DNA of 64,000 nucleotides from assembly GCA_965215315.1 (NCBI GenBank), contig CBDCDB010000008.1:3100001-3164000 (forward strand), read 5' to 3'. Positions within the stretch are counted from its first letter, which is position 1, and each line of letters opens with the position of its first letter. The notes below the pieces were generated by a model. That model made no database searches. It worked only from the letters and a program-made list of their open reading frames with translations, and was not told the DNA's origin. The DNA is from Truepera sp965215315. GTDB lineage: Bacteria; Deinococcota; Deinococci; Deinococcales; Trueperaceae. Made by a program: the position numbers and the translations under genes. Shown here in pieces: positions 32,313 to 41,437 of the stretch.

Positions 32313-34985
32313 TCAGCCGCACTTGCTGTAGCCGCAGGTGTAGCACTTCACGCAGCCCTCTTCACGCACGAGTTGCCCGCCACAGTTTTCCGGACAGTTT
32401 GCGCTTGCGAGTGGGGGACTTTGGACGCCAGCGGTCTCGAGCGCCACTGCGATCAAGTCGGCTTTGGACGCCACCATCCGGCCCTGATACGAGCCGTACA
32501 TGCCGCCGTTAATGCCGCGCAGCGTTTTGACAATCGCCTCGGCCGGGACGCCGTACTGCAGGGCAATCGAAACAATCCGTCCGAGCGCCTCGGAGTCGGC
32601 CATAATCTCTTCGCCGCCCTTACCTGACAAGATAAAGACTTCCGTCGGTAGGTCGTCTTGTTTATTGACGGTGACGTAAAAACTGCGGCGCTCCCCGCTC
32701 GAGGTCGTTAGTTTCACGTTGTCGGTAAAGCCGACCAAACGTCCCGGGCGGTCGAAGAGCGGTTCACCGGGGAGGCGTTGGGGTTCTTCGGCTGCTGCTT
32801 GAACTTGTGGGGCCGCTACTTGGGAGCGCCGAGGTTGAACGGCTTTTTTCTTTTTGTCGTCGCTCTTTTTCGTTGATAACACCTGAAACTGTCTCGAGCC
32901 GTCGCGGTAGACCGTAATCCCCTTGCAGCCCGTACCGAACGCCTGACTATAGGCTTCGTATACGTCGCTGACGGTTGCGTGGTTCGGCATATTGATGGTT
33001 TTGGAGATGCTGTTGGCGACCATCTCGCCGCCTGCATCAAACGCGCTCTGCACGGTGCCCTGCATCAAGACGTGGGCGTCCGGGGCGATGTCATGAGCAC
33101 AGATCAGCACACGTTTTACGGCGTCGGGGATAAAGGCGATGCCCTGTACGCTGCCGTGGTTGTTTTGTACCCCCTCAACTACCTTGTCCCAGTCCCACGC
33201 ACCGTCTTTGGTACAGTCGGGGTGTGCGGGGTGCTGCTCTAACATCTCCCGGAAGAGTGGAGAGACAAGCGCCGCGTATGAATCACCGATTTTACGGTAG
33301 ATAAAGGGTGCGAAAATCGGTTCGACGCCGCTTGAAACGCCCATCAACATACTCGTCGTGCCGGTTGGGGCCACAGTCAAGAGCGCAACGTTACGGCGTG
33401 GCGTCTCTAAGCTACTCTCGTCAAACAGCGGAAACGCGCCGCGTTCCTGCGCGAGTTCTTGGCTCGCCTGAGTTGCACCCTCACGCAGCTCGTTAATCAT
33501 CGCTTCGACGGCGGCGCGGCCCTCAGGGGCGTCGTAACGCAGGCCCATCTTAATCAGCGCGTCGGCAAGGCCCATAATGCCGAGCCCCAAACGCCGGAGC
33601 TTCATGCTCATGCTGCGGTTGTCTTCTAAGGCAAAACGGTTGACCTCTAACACGTTGTCCAAGAATCTGATACAGGTCTTGGTGTCATCTTTAAAACTTG
33701 CCCAGTCGAAACCGTTCAAGCCCTGATCGGGCGTCTCGACGTACTGCGCGAGGTTGATAGCTCCTAAATCGCAGGGTTCGCCAGGAAATAAGGGTATTTC
33801 TCCGCAAGGGTTAGTGGCCTTAATGTCGCCGAGCGCCCCCTGCACCGGGTTAAAGGCGTTGATCCGGTCGATAAAGATAAGCCCCGGTTCGCCGGTCTGC
33901 CACGCGTGTTCCGCGACGTCTTGCAGTACATTTTGCTGCGTACCGGTGACGTGCGTCTCTTTGGCCCGCTTCATAAACGTGTCTGAAACCAGCACCGAGA
34001 TGTTGAAGGTGCTGATGTCTCCCTCTTGCTCCTCACGCTCCAAATCTTTACAGGTGATGAAATCCTGAATATCGGGGTGCGTGACCGACATCGTGGCCAT
34101 GCCTGCGCCGCGCCGCGTGCCGCCCTGCCGGATGACCCGCAGGGTCGGCGCAAAGATGTAGCGCAGCGTCGCGACCGGGCCTGCGTAAGCTGCGCCGCCC
34201 AGAGACGCCCAGAGTGCGAAGTTGTCAAATACCTCGACAGCAAACGACGAGGGGCCGCTGCTGCTGCCTCCCGAACCCTTGACCGGCGTACCTTCCGCGC
34301 GAAGCCCGGAGAGGTCTAAGAGCAGGTCGTCGCCACCGAGTACCGCTCTGACCGCTTCGTCAGCACTCTGCCAGATCCCTTCAACCGAATCCCCGACGTT
34401 CATCGTCGGCATGGCGTCGGGCACTTCGTCTTGTTCGATGAACGCGGCGTAACGGTAGCCTTTACTCACGTATTTGCCGTGAACCAAGTCCATATAGGTG
34501 CCGCTTTTGACCTTGGCATAGTCGGGGTGTGAGGCGGAAATGCTCAGGTAGAGCCCGCCGGTACGGGCGTTGTAGGGGCGTTTGGGCTCGAGTGGGTCAA
34601 GACAAAGCCCGTTGCCGCCGCCGACTTTGGTGACGAGCGCGAGTTTGATCGCCAAGTGCATCACCCAGGCGTCGGTGCCGACCGTTTCCGGTGAGCCGTC
34701 CTGCACAAAGCAGTTGAGTACATTGCCGTGGTTTGTCGCGGCTCCTGCCAGCACCCTTCCACCGGGGCAGAAGCGCTTTGAGGCCATCAGGTTGAAGAAG
34801 GTCTCCTCAAGCCCCTCCCGTTCCCCCTCAGCTTCAGGTGACGCGACCCACGCGGCAACCCGGCCGAACAGTCCTGCCAAATTGCCGTCGTCCGGCCTAA
34901 AATACTGCCGTTTGGCAATGGCGACGGCGTGTTCGTCAAAGTCTCTTAAGGTTCTGGTCTCGGTTCGCTCAGGCTGGGTGCTCAC
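32313..34985 (-). CDS. nrdJ: Adenosylcobalamin-dependent ribonucleotide reductase (class II)
   Basis: NrdJ makes deoxyribonucleotides using coenzyme B12 rather than oxygen. The protein of about 890 residues has FCPGGRVLAGAATNHGNVLNCFV, GGGNGL, NPCGEIPL with the active-site Cys, MGLADALIKMGL and VAPTGTTSMLMGVSSGVEP. It continues into a Lys-rich linker, a TSCPD domain (LPTEVFILSGKGGEE) and a C-terminal zinc ribbon (NCPENCGG, CYTCGYSKCG). GTG 34985, after GAGGAGGCCACA, is the likely start; a longer frame to 35072 runs across a 16-bp tandem repeat. No cobalamin riboswitch is evident. Confidence 0.95.
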   Translation of the reverse strand: MSTQPERTETRTLRDFDEHAVAIAKRQYFRPDDGNLAGLFGRVAAWVASPEAEGEREGLEETFFNLMASKRFCPGGRVLAGAATNHGNVLNCFVQDGSPETVGTDAWVMHLAIKLALVTKVGGGNGLCLDPLEPKRPYNARTGGLYLSISASHPDYAKVKSGTYMDLVHGKYVSKGYRYAAFIEQDEVPDAMPTMNVGDSVEGIWQSADEAVRAVLGGDDLLLDLSGLRAEGTPVKGSGGSSSGPSSFAVEVFDNFALWASLGGAAYAGPVATLRYIFAPTLRVIRQGGTRRGAGMATMSVTHPDIQDFITCKDLEREEQEGDISTFNISVLVSDTFMKRAKETHVTGTQQNVLQDVAEHAWQTGEPGLIFIDRINAFNPVQGALGDIKATNPCGEIPLFPGEPCDLGAINLAQYVETPDQGLNGFDWASFKDDTKTCIRFLDNVLEVNRFALEDNRSMSMKLRRLGLGIMGLADALIKMGLRYDAPEGRAAVEAMINELREGATQASQELAQERGAFPLFDESSLETPRRNVALLTVAPTGTTSMLMGVSSGVEPIFAPFIYRKIGDSYAALVSPLFREMLEQHPAHPDCTKDGAWDWDKVVEGVQNNHGSVQGIAFIPDAVKRVLICAHDIAPDAHVLMQGTVQSAFDAGGEMVANSISKTINMPNHATVSDVYEAYSQAFGTGCKGITVYRDGSRQFQVLSTKKSDDKKKKAVQPRRSQVAAPQVQAAAEEPQRLPGEPLFDRPGRLVGFTDNVKLTTSSGERRSFYVTVNKQDDLPTEVFILSGKGGEEIMADSEALGRIVSIALQYGVPAEAIVKTLRGINGGMYGSYQGRMVASKADLIAVALETAGVQSPPLASANCPENCGGQLVREEGCVKCYTCGYSKCG

Positions 34986-34994
34986 TGTGGCCTC

Positions 34995-35026
34995 CTCGGT
35001 CGTACTAAATCTCGGTCGTACTAAAT
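34995..35026. repeat. 16-bp tandem duplication before nrdJ
   Basis: CTCGGTCGTACTAAAT occurs twice without a gap, immediately upstream of the nrdJ ribosome-binding site. It could be a duplicated operator or a slippage product. Confidence 0.7.
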
Positions 35027-35085
35027 CTTGTACTCCATTTAGCTTCTTACACATGCTGATGTATTTACACATATCACTTTAGGCG

Positions 35086-35454
35086 TTCATTGCAGTGTTC
35101 GTCAAGCCCCTTAACGAAGGTTGGGTCAGCTGGGAGAACCCAAGTAAAATACCACATGTTGTGCCGACGTAGCAAAAGACCGCAACATGTGGTCTGCCTT
35201 ACTTTATTCTACGCAAGTTTTGGGGGCGACGTTCAACTATACCCCAAGTTTACAAGGGGTGAAAGGGTATGGTCTCAAGGTAATTTTACGAACCGCTCGA
35301 GCCTTGCCAGAAGTGAAGGGAGAATGCAGAACACAACTTAAAACCGTTCTCGCTCTCCCTCCTACATTTTCTTCAGGTTGTTAAGTCTCGATTACTCGAG
35401 CTCAGCTCGAGTGGCTTTGCCGAGCCTTAGTTACTACCGTTTATGACAGACGCT
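35086..35454. other. Gene-free region upstream of nrdJ with an 11-bp inverted repeat
   Basis: No convincing gene is present. ACCACATGTTG (35151-35161) and CAACATGTGGT (35183-35193) are perfect inverse copies 21 nt apart, reminiscent of an operator or hairpin in the nrdJ leader. On the minus strand GGTATAGTTG provides a possible TATAGT -10 box near 35238. An imperfect purine-rich inverted region lies at about 35310-35375. Confidence 0.5.
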
Positions 35455-36180
35455 TTAAGCCCCGCCGTTCGCGCCGCTACCCACCCGCGCTTTCAGTTCG
35501 GCGAGCGTGTTCTGTACGTGTGACCTGGCTGTGTGACCCAAGAGCGCTTCGTCAAGCTCGAGTCCGATACTCTCCGGTACTTCGCTGAGCCGTGCGTGCG
35601 CCTCGGCCAAGACCTCTTCGTCGGCGACTTTTTCGCGCATCCGCTCGAGCAGCGTCATGACGGTGGTGTCGTCGCCTTCACCAGCGTGCTGACCAAGCGT
35701 CCCAGCCGAATAGACCGTCTGGGTCAGCACTTGCAACGTGACGAGTTCGTCCTCGTAGCGGCTGACCTCGAGCTGCAACGTTTCGGTTCGGGTCCCCAAC
35801 TGCGCCGCGAGCTCTTCTTGCTGCTCCGCGCACTGACGCAGGGTGAGGTAACGCGTGTCGGCGTCGCCTTTAAGACGAAGCGCTTCGGCTGCCAGCCGGT
35901 CGGCCTTGGTTTCCAGCAGTTCACGCGACCGTCCGCGTTCGATAAGCGCGACCGCTTTATGTTCAAAGTCGGCGGCGCGGCGGCGTTCAGCTTCAGCCTC
36001 CTGACGCATCCGGAGCGCCGCGCTCTTAGCCTGCGCCAGGCTGAGCGTACCTTCGCTCAAGTTGTGCTTGAGGTAGCAGATACTCTCCTCGGTAAAGCCG
36101 ACAGGGTCTTCAAACTGAGCTGAGGCCGTATGAGCCTCAGCTTGGAAAACTTTACGCAGACGTGCAAGAAATGTGGTCAT
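35455..36180 (-). CDS. pspA: PspA/IM30 family membrane-stress protein
   Basis: This 241-residue protein is almost entirely coiled coil, with the PspA pattern of an N-terminal amphipathic helix (FLARLRKVFQAEAHTA), AKSAALRMRQEAEAERRRAADFEHKAVALIERGR and RYLTLRQCAEQQEELAAQL. PspA-like ESCRT-III proteins polymerise on damaged inner membranes. The acidic end with DDTTVMTLLERMREKVADEE is also typical. The ATG follows CCGGAGGGGAGCTA. There are no pspBC partners nearby. Confidence 0.85.
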   Translation of the reverse strand: MTTFLARLRKVFQAEAHTASAQFEDPVGFTEESICYLKHNLSEGTLSLAQAKSAALRMRQEAEAERRRAADFEHKAVALIERGRSRELLETKADRLAAEALRLKGDADTRYLTLRQCAEQQEELAAQLGTRTETLQLEVSRYEDELVTLQVLTQTVYSAGTLGQHAGEGDDTTVMTLLERMREKVADEEVLAEAHARLSEVPESIGLELDEALLGHTARSHVQNTLAELKARVGSGANGGA

Positions 36181-36792
36181 TAGCTCCCCTCCGGAGATGA
36201 AAAGTAGGTCGCCGCGCCGCTAGGTTAACTACCTATTGCCAGTTACTCACCGGTTCTCGGCGTCCAGCTTAGGCTAGTGCCAACGTCTAAGCAGTGGGAT
36301 TTTAGACACCCGTGTAGACCCGATGTTTGGGCGTGTGTTGAGGCACCGAGTCCAAACAATTGAACGGCTATTTTGGTGACTTTACGGCGACAGTTTGGGT
36401 TTCTTTAGCAGGTATCATCTGGTCGGCAGCGCTCTCAGCGTAAGTTTGGGTGGCTAGCACGTACGTTCTAAGATGACGCTTGTGTCAATCTTTCTTGGAG
36501 CTACAGCAGGTATCATCTGGTTTGAGCCAGTCTATGAGGATAAAGCACAGTCTAACATGCACGCTCTGAGATGATAGCTGCGAGAAGCTAGCTCAGTAAC
36601 TACGAAAACCGCTATACTTGCCGGGCTTTTTAGCGTCCGGCCTGCTGTAAGCTGTTTACGGGTTTGGTGAGGCTAGAGCAGTTACACGTAGCTACGTTGA
36701 GACCCGTAAACTCGAGCCTCGAATAACTGATTTTTGCGGGTTCACGGATTTCGGCTTGATACGTTCTAGTCTCAACCCTGTGCTGATACAAG
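36181..36792. other. Gene-free region with GGTATCATC repeats and an inverted TTTACGG pair
   Basis: No gene is supported in about 610 bases. AGCAGGTATCATCTGGT occurs twice, at 36407-36423 and 36505-36521; a third GGTATCATCT lies at 41130. GTTTACGGGT (about 36649) and ACCCGTAAAC (about 36699) form an inverted pair about 40 nt apart beyond the purH 3' end and may act as its terminator. Confidence 0.55.
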
Positions 36793-38316
36793 CTAATGTC
36801 TAAAGTGCCGCTCACCGGTCATCACCATCGCCAGACCGAGTTCGTCGGCAGCTTCGGTCAGCTCGTCGTCTCTGATCGACCCGCCCGGTTGAATCACGGC
36901 GGCGACGCCAGCGCTGGCGGCGACCTCGAGGCCGTCTCTAAAAGGATAAAACGCATCACTCGCACACGCGCCGCCCTGTGCCCGCCCCGCCGCCTTTTGC
37001 GCCGCAATTTCAGAAGCGTCCACGCGGCTCTGCTGCCCCGCCCCGATACCGACGGCCTGCCCGTCTTTAACCAAGACGATGGCGTTCGATTTGGTGTAGG
37101 CGCAGACCAGCCACGCGAGGTCCAGGTCTTGCCATTCGGTTTCCGTGGGTCGGCGTTCGGTAATGACCTGCCAGGCGCTGCGCTCACGTTTTACGGTGTC
37201 GGATTCCTGTACTAAAAAACCGCCGTCTAAGCGGCGTAACTCGAGGCCCGCTGAATAGGGGAGGGGTGCGCTCAACACGCGCATGTTTTTACGTTTGGCG
37301 GCAAGCTTTTGGGCGGTCCCCGGCGCGAACTCAGGCGCAATCAGCACGTCGGCTTTGGGGTTGGCGAGCAGCTCGGCGGCAAGCTGCTCAGAAACGGGCC
37401 GGTTAAGCGCGACCACGCCGCCAAACGCTGATTTAGGGTCAGCCTCGAAGGCACGTTCATAGGCGGTTTCGATGCTTTCGGCAAGCGCCACTCCGCACGG
37501 GTTCGCGTGTTTGACGATCACAGCAGCCGGTACGCCAAACTCATGAACCAACCGCCACGCCGCTTCTGCGTCGCACAAGTTCAGGTAAGAGAGCGCCGCC
37601 CCGCTGTGCTGCACGGCGTCGTCCCACCAGCTTTTAGCGCCTACCTCGCGGTAACGTGCGCCGGTCTGATGCGGATTTTCGCCGTAACGGAGGCTTTGAG
37701 CGTATTCCAAGCTCAAATGTAGCGTTTCAGGAAGTGGGTTAGGCTCTTCGGTTTGTGCGTCTAACCACGTGACGATAGCCGCGTCGTAAGCGCCCGTGTG
37801 AGCGAAGGCTTTACGGGCGAGCGGCCTTCTCAGCGCGTCGGCCTCGTCTGCTCTTAGTGCGTTCAAAACCCGTTCGTAATCTGCCGGGTCACAAACCACC
37901 AGCACATTTTCATGATTTTTCGCCGCTGAACGCAGCATCGCGGGGCCGCCGATGTCGATATTTTCGACGGTTTCGGCGAAGGGTGCGCCGCGGGCAACCG
38001 TCTCTCGAAATGGATATAAATTGACGACGGCGAGGTCTATCGGGGTGATATCGTGCGCTCTAAGCTGCAGCTGATGATCGGGCAGCGTCGTGGCGAGTAG
38101 ACCGCCGTGAATCTTGGGGTGCAGCGTCTTGACGCGCCCGTCCATAATTTCTGGGAACCCCGTCTCGTCAGCAACGCGGCGCACGTCTAGACCAGCGTCT
38201 TTTAGGGCTGCGTAGGTGCCGCCGGTCGAGAGCAGGTCGAAACCCTGCTCGAGGAGGGCGCGGGCGAAGGGCTCGAGGCCTGTTTTATCAGAAACACTGA
38301 GGAGGGCGCGGGGCAT
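36793..38316 (-). CDS. purH: Bifunctional AICAR formyltransferase / IMP cyclohydrolase
   Basis: PurH catalyses the last two steps of IMP synthesis. The 507-residue protein has the cyclohydrolase (MGS-like) domain at the N-terminus (SVSDKTGLEPFARALLEQGFDLLSTGGT, GFPEIMDGRVKTLHPKIHGGLL) and the transformylase domain (LRYGENPHQTGA, VKHANPCGVALA, SDAFYPFRDG, VIQPGGSIRDDE, MTGERHFRH). A TAGATT box lies 4 bases before the ATG, so translation is leaderless or nearly so. It starts just beyond the ppiC terminator. Confidence 0.97.
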   Translation of the reverse strand: MPRALLSVSDKTGLEPFARALLEQGFDLLSTGGTYAALKDAGLDVRRVADETGFPEIMDGRVKTLHPKIHGGLLATTLPDHQLQLRAHDITPIDLAVVNLYPFRETVARGAPFAETVENIDIGGPAMLRSAAKNHENVLVVCDPADYERVLNALRADEADALRRPLARKAFAHTGAYDAAIVTWLDAQTEEPNPLPETLHLSLEYAQSLRYGENPHQTGARYREVGAKSWWDDAVQHSGAALSYLNLCDAEAAWRLVHEFGVPAAVIVKHANPCGVALAESIETAYERAFEADPKSAFGGVVALNRPVSEQLAAELLANPKADVLIAPEFAPGTAQKLAAKRKNMRVLSAPLPYSAGLELRRLDGGFLVQESDTVKRERSAWQVITERRPTETEWQDLDLAWLVCAYTKSNAIVLVKDGQAVGIGAGQQSRVDASEIAAQKAAGRAQGGACASDAFYPFRDGLEVAASAGVAAVIQPGGSIRDDELTEAADELGLAMVMTGERHFRH

Positions 38317-38356
38317 AGCCCAATCTACCCCACAGAACTCGGCAGACGACGGGACG

Positions 38357-38388
38357 AAAAAGAACCCCGCATATTCTGTGCGGGGTTC
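38357..38388 (-). terminator. Rho-independent terminator of the PpiC-domain gene
   Basis: GAACCCCGCA and TGCGGGGTTC form a 10-bp stem with a 7-nt loop followed by TTTTT on the minus strand, separating the foldase gene from purH. Confidence 0.9.
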
Positions 38389-38418
38389 ACTGCTGCGTTC
38401 ACTATGGGGTTGGGGCGG

Positions 38419-41055
38419 TTAGTTCGCGCCGTCACCAGCCCCACTTTGCGGCGTCTCGTTCTGGGTTTCCGGTTGCGTCTGCTGAGCGCCGCCGCCCGCA
38501 TCCTCAGCCGTGTTCTCGTTTTGAGCGCCCTGCTCCTGAGCATTGTTTTCCCGAGTCTGGCTGCCGCGGCTCTGTCCGCCCTGAGCCGCGCCACCTGTCG
38601 GTTGTGCGCCCTGCGGCTTCGGAGCAGCTTCCGCTGGCGTCTCTTTACCTGGGGCAGCGTTATTTTGAGGGCTGTTATCCTGAGCGTTGTTATTTTGGTA
38701 ATCGCTGCCCTGAGCGTTGCTGTTCTGAGGGGCGCTGTTTTGAACTCCGTTCTGCTCGGTTCCTTGTTGTGCGCCGTCTGTCTGACCCGGTTCGGCACCC
38801 TCGGTGTCTTCTTGCGTGTTCTGGGGCTCGTTTTGAGGGGCGTCTTGCGTGGTGTTGTTCTGGGTGTTGTTTTGCGGTTGTGCTGGAGCCTCGTCAGCTG
38901 CCCCGTTGCCGCTGTTTTGAGCAGGCTCACCTTGAGTGTCTTGGGCGTTCTGGGTGTTCGGCTGAGCGTTTGGGGCATCTGCTTCGTTTTGAGTACCTTC
39001 GTTGTTTGCGCCTTCATCTTCAGCGCCACTTTCGGGTTCTGGAACGGGCGTCGGGGTAAGAATCGGCCCGCCGCCTTGCGTAGTATCATCTTGTGTAGCG
39101 TTACCCTGGTCAGCGTTATCTTGGGCGTCCGCGTTGGGTGTAGCACCACCGGCTGCGCCACCACTTGCCGCGCCACCACTCTGCCCGCCAGCTGCCGCCG
39201 CTGCAGAAGCTAGGAGGTTCTCGACCGGGAACTGTTCGCGGAGGCCGCTCAGCCATTCTTGCTGCCGGTCGTTGCGGCGCTGCTGCAAGGCTGCCTGCCT
39301 GACCTGAGCGCGCACTTCCGCCAAAGGCCGAACGCGTTCAGGTGTGCGGGCCGCAACGAGAATGACAAACTGCTCTTCGGTTGCGGGCGCGGCCCCACCC
39401 GAAGCTGCGCCGCCGGATACTGCCCCGCCCGACGCACCGCCGCCACTCTCGGCCGCCGCGGGAACCGTCAGCGTCAGTACCCTCGAGATATCAAAACCGC
39501 TCTGCCCCAGCGCAGTCATGCCCTGCTCAAAGTCAAACAGCACGGTGTCGATTTCTCCTGGTTGACCTTCCGGTACAACGGTGCCGAGGTTTTCAGAGGT
39601 GCCGCCCGCAGCTTCGGCGGCGAGGCTGATGCTCTCAGTGTCAATCGTGTCAGCAGTCGTGAGCGCTTGACGAAAATTCCTAGCCGCCGCCGCGTCAGGG
39701 AAGTTGACTCTGGTCGTTAGCGCGGAGGGCGGCTCCGTATAGTTAGCCCGGTTTTCCTCGTAAAAGCTCTTCACCTGTGCGTCATTAACCTTGACGTTAC
39801 GGCTCACGTAGCCGAGCGCACTCTGCGCGACCGCCGACTCTGGCCCGACGAAGGTACCATCCAGCGTTTTTGAGCCCTGCACGGCAAGTTTAGCGTCAAT
39901 CATCTGAGTTAGCACATTGGGTTTGACCGAATTAGCAATAATTCCGGCAAAGTTCGGGTTGAGAAGCTGCTGGATCTGCGGGTTCAAGTAGGTGTTGCGG
40001 TCGAGTTCGGCTTCATCAATTTCAGCGTCACCGACGCGGGCGACTACAGGATTTTTGTAGCTGTAGGTGCTTCCCGCCGGTGAGCTGATCTCAGCTGCGG
40101 CCTTGAGCGTCCGGAGTGTCTGCTCCTCAGCGGCAGCCTCACGGAGGTCGGTAAGGTCGGTTTCGACTTCGCTGCGCACCTCGCCTAGAGGGCGCGTCCC
40201 GGCGGGCGTATACCCTTCGACCTTGACGATGTGATACGCGCCGCCCGCTTGCACCGGCGCAGTCAAACCTGGGCCTTGGAGCGCAAATGCAGCCTGGGAA
40301 ACGGCGGTCGGTAGGGCCACACTCGTCACAGGCTTGGGTGCGCTTTCACCCTCCGCCGCGCCGAGTGCGCCGCCCTGGTCCGCACGCTCCGTGGAGTTCT
40401 CGCGGGCGAGTGCGACAAAGTCTGCGCCGGTGAGCGCCCGCGCGTAGAGTGCGTCAGCCTCGTCTTTACCGGCAACGACGATTTCTCTCGCCGTAATCCG
40501 CGGCTCACTCTGATAGCTGCTCTGATTCGCCGTGTAATAGGTCTCGATCTCTTCGTCGGTCGGGGCCGCGTCGGTGGTGAGGTTCGCCAGATATTTCTCC
40601 TGCTGGATTTGCTGCTTTGTAAGCTCGCGGAAGGTGCCGTCGGTATAGCCTGCCCCGGCGAGCAGGTTTTGGTAGGCGCGGTCGTTGCGACTTCCGGCGA
40701 CGCCCTGCTGCTCGCGGAACTCGTTGACGCGCTCCCTGACCTCGCCACTCGAGACACGCACATCTGCCGCCGCTTGTTCTAAGACGGTTTGCGACACGAG
40801 TTGGTCGAGTAGCACGAGCTGTAAATCCTGAGCTGCCGGGCCTTCTTGGATAGCGTTAAAGGGCGGGTTCTGCCCGAGGCGCTGAATCTCCAACTCACGA
40901 ATCTCTTGACCGTTGACAGTTAGCGCGACCGGGCCTTCGGCCGCTTCTTGCTGACCGTTACCGAACAGGTTCCCCGGTGTAAAACTGATGACCATACTGA
41001 CGAGTAGGCCGATAGCGATGACCCACAAGATGATATTTCGGGTGCGTTGGCTCAT
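38419..41055 (-). CDS. SurA/PpiC-type peptidyl-prolyl isomerase with long Asn/Gln-rich tail
   Basis: This 878-residue protein has an N-terminal membrane anchor (NIILWVIAIGLLVSMVISF), SurA-N-like helices (LLDQLVSQTVLEQAAADVRV) and two parvulin-like modules, one with ITAREIVVAGKDEADALYARAL and GADFVALARENS, the other ending FVILVAARTPERVRPLAEV. These act on outer-membrane protein folding in the periplasm. Gly/Ala/Ser inserts (SGGAASGGAA) interrupt the second module. From about residue 650 to the end lies a disordered tail rich in Asn, Gln, Gly, Glu and Pro with short repeats (QNNTQNNTTQ). AGGAGGATG precedes the ATG. Confidence 0.88.
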   Translation of the reverse strand: MSQRTRNIILWVIAIGLLVSMVISFTPGNLFGNGQQEAAEGPVALTVNGQEIRELEIQRLGQNPPFNAIQEGPAAQDLQLVLLDQLVSQTVLEQAAADVRVSSGEVRERVNEFREQQGVAGSRNDRAYQNLLAGAGYTDGTFRELTKQQIQQEKYLANLTTDAAPTDEEIETYYTANQSSYQSEPRITAREIVVAGKDEADALYARALTGADFVALARENSTERADQGGALGAAEGESAPKPVTSVALPTAVSQAAFALQGPGLTAPVQAGGAYHIVKVEGYTPAGTRPLGEVRSEVETDLTDLREAAAEEQTLRTLKAAAEISSPAGSTYSYKNPVVARVGDAEIDEAELDRNTYLNPQIQQLLNPNFAGIIANSVKPNVLTQMIDAKLAVQGSKTLDGTFVGPESAVAQSALGYVSRNVKVNDAQVKSFYEENRANYTEPPSALTTRVNFPDAAAARNFRQALTTADTIDTESISLAAEAAGGTSENLGTVVPEGQPGEIDTVLFDFEQGMTALGQSGFDISRVLTLTVPAAAESGGGASGGAVSGGAASGGAAPATEEQFVILVAARTPERVRPLAEVRAQVRQAALQQRRNDRQQEWLSGLREQFPVENLLASAAAAAGGQSGGAASGGAAGGATPNADAQDNADQGNATQDDTTQGGGPILTPTPVPEPESGAEDEGANNEGTQNEADAPNAQPNTQNAQDTQGEPAQNSGNGAADEAPAQPQNNTQNNTTQDAPQNEPQNTQEDTEGAEPGQTDGAQQGTEQNGVQNSAPQNSNAQGSDYQNNNAQDNSPQNNAAPGKETPAEAAPKPQGAQPTGGAAQGGQSRGSQTRENNAQEQGAQNENTAEDAGGGAQQTQPETQNETPQSGAGDGAN

Positions 41056-41189
41056 ATATGTGTAACATCCTCCTGCTAGCTGGTAGCGTTTTTTTGGCGT
41101 TGTAGGGGTAGCATCTTGGCGGCACTAGAGGTATCATCTCCTAGTTGGGGCTATCACCCTCAAGTGCTTTAGCACCTGGTAGCCTAAGC

Positions 41190-41246
41190 TACTGATAATA
41201 CCAGTAATCTGTTTGAGTTACTGATGATACCAGTAGTTTGTTTGCG
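41190..41246. repeat. 29-bp tandem repeat with small palindromes before tRNA-Arg
   Basis: Two 29-bp units (41190-41218 and 41219-41247) each hold TACTG, seven bases, then CAGTA, so each centre is an inverted repeat. They lie between the divergent PpiC-domain gene and tRNA-Arg and may be operator-like. The word GATGATACC in the second unit is the complement of the GGTATCATC repeats. Confidence 0.6.
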
Positions 41247-41320
41247 CCCGTAGCTCAGCCGGATAGAGCGTTCGCCTCCGGAGCGAAAGGCCACAGGTTC
41301 GAATCCTGTCGGGCGCACCA
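41244..41320 (+). tRNA. tRNA-Arg (anticodon CCG), CCA encoded
   Basis: GCGCCCG and CGGGCGC form the acceptor stem, the D-arm has AGCTCAGCCGGATAGAGCG, the anticodon loop is CTCCGGA (CCG, reading CGG), the T-arm is ACAGGTTCGAATCCTGT, and CCA is encoded. Confidence 0.96.
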
Positions 41321-41437
41321 CCTCATCCGTGAATGACCCCTCAAAACAGCAAGAGTGAGTGTAACACGCAAGCCTGTTAGACCGCGTGAAACGTTCGCTT
41401 ATGTTTCTTCAGGATTTCGGTAAGCTCAGTTTAAGAT

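Noticed and set aside
35086..35454. Cobalamin riboswitch upstream of nrdJ
   Set aside because: I could not find a B12-box-like consensus on the minus strand; only an inverted repeat and a tandem repeat are visible.
38325..39213. Long open frames on both strands across the 3' end of the PpiC-domain gene (one Arg/Thr-rich, one Leu/Arg/Ser-rich)
   Set aside because: They are frame shadows of the low-complexity Asn/Gln-rich tail; their composition is not protein-like and no start site is supported.
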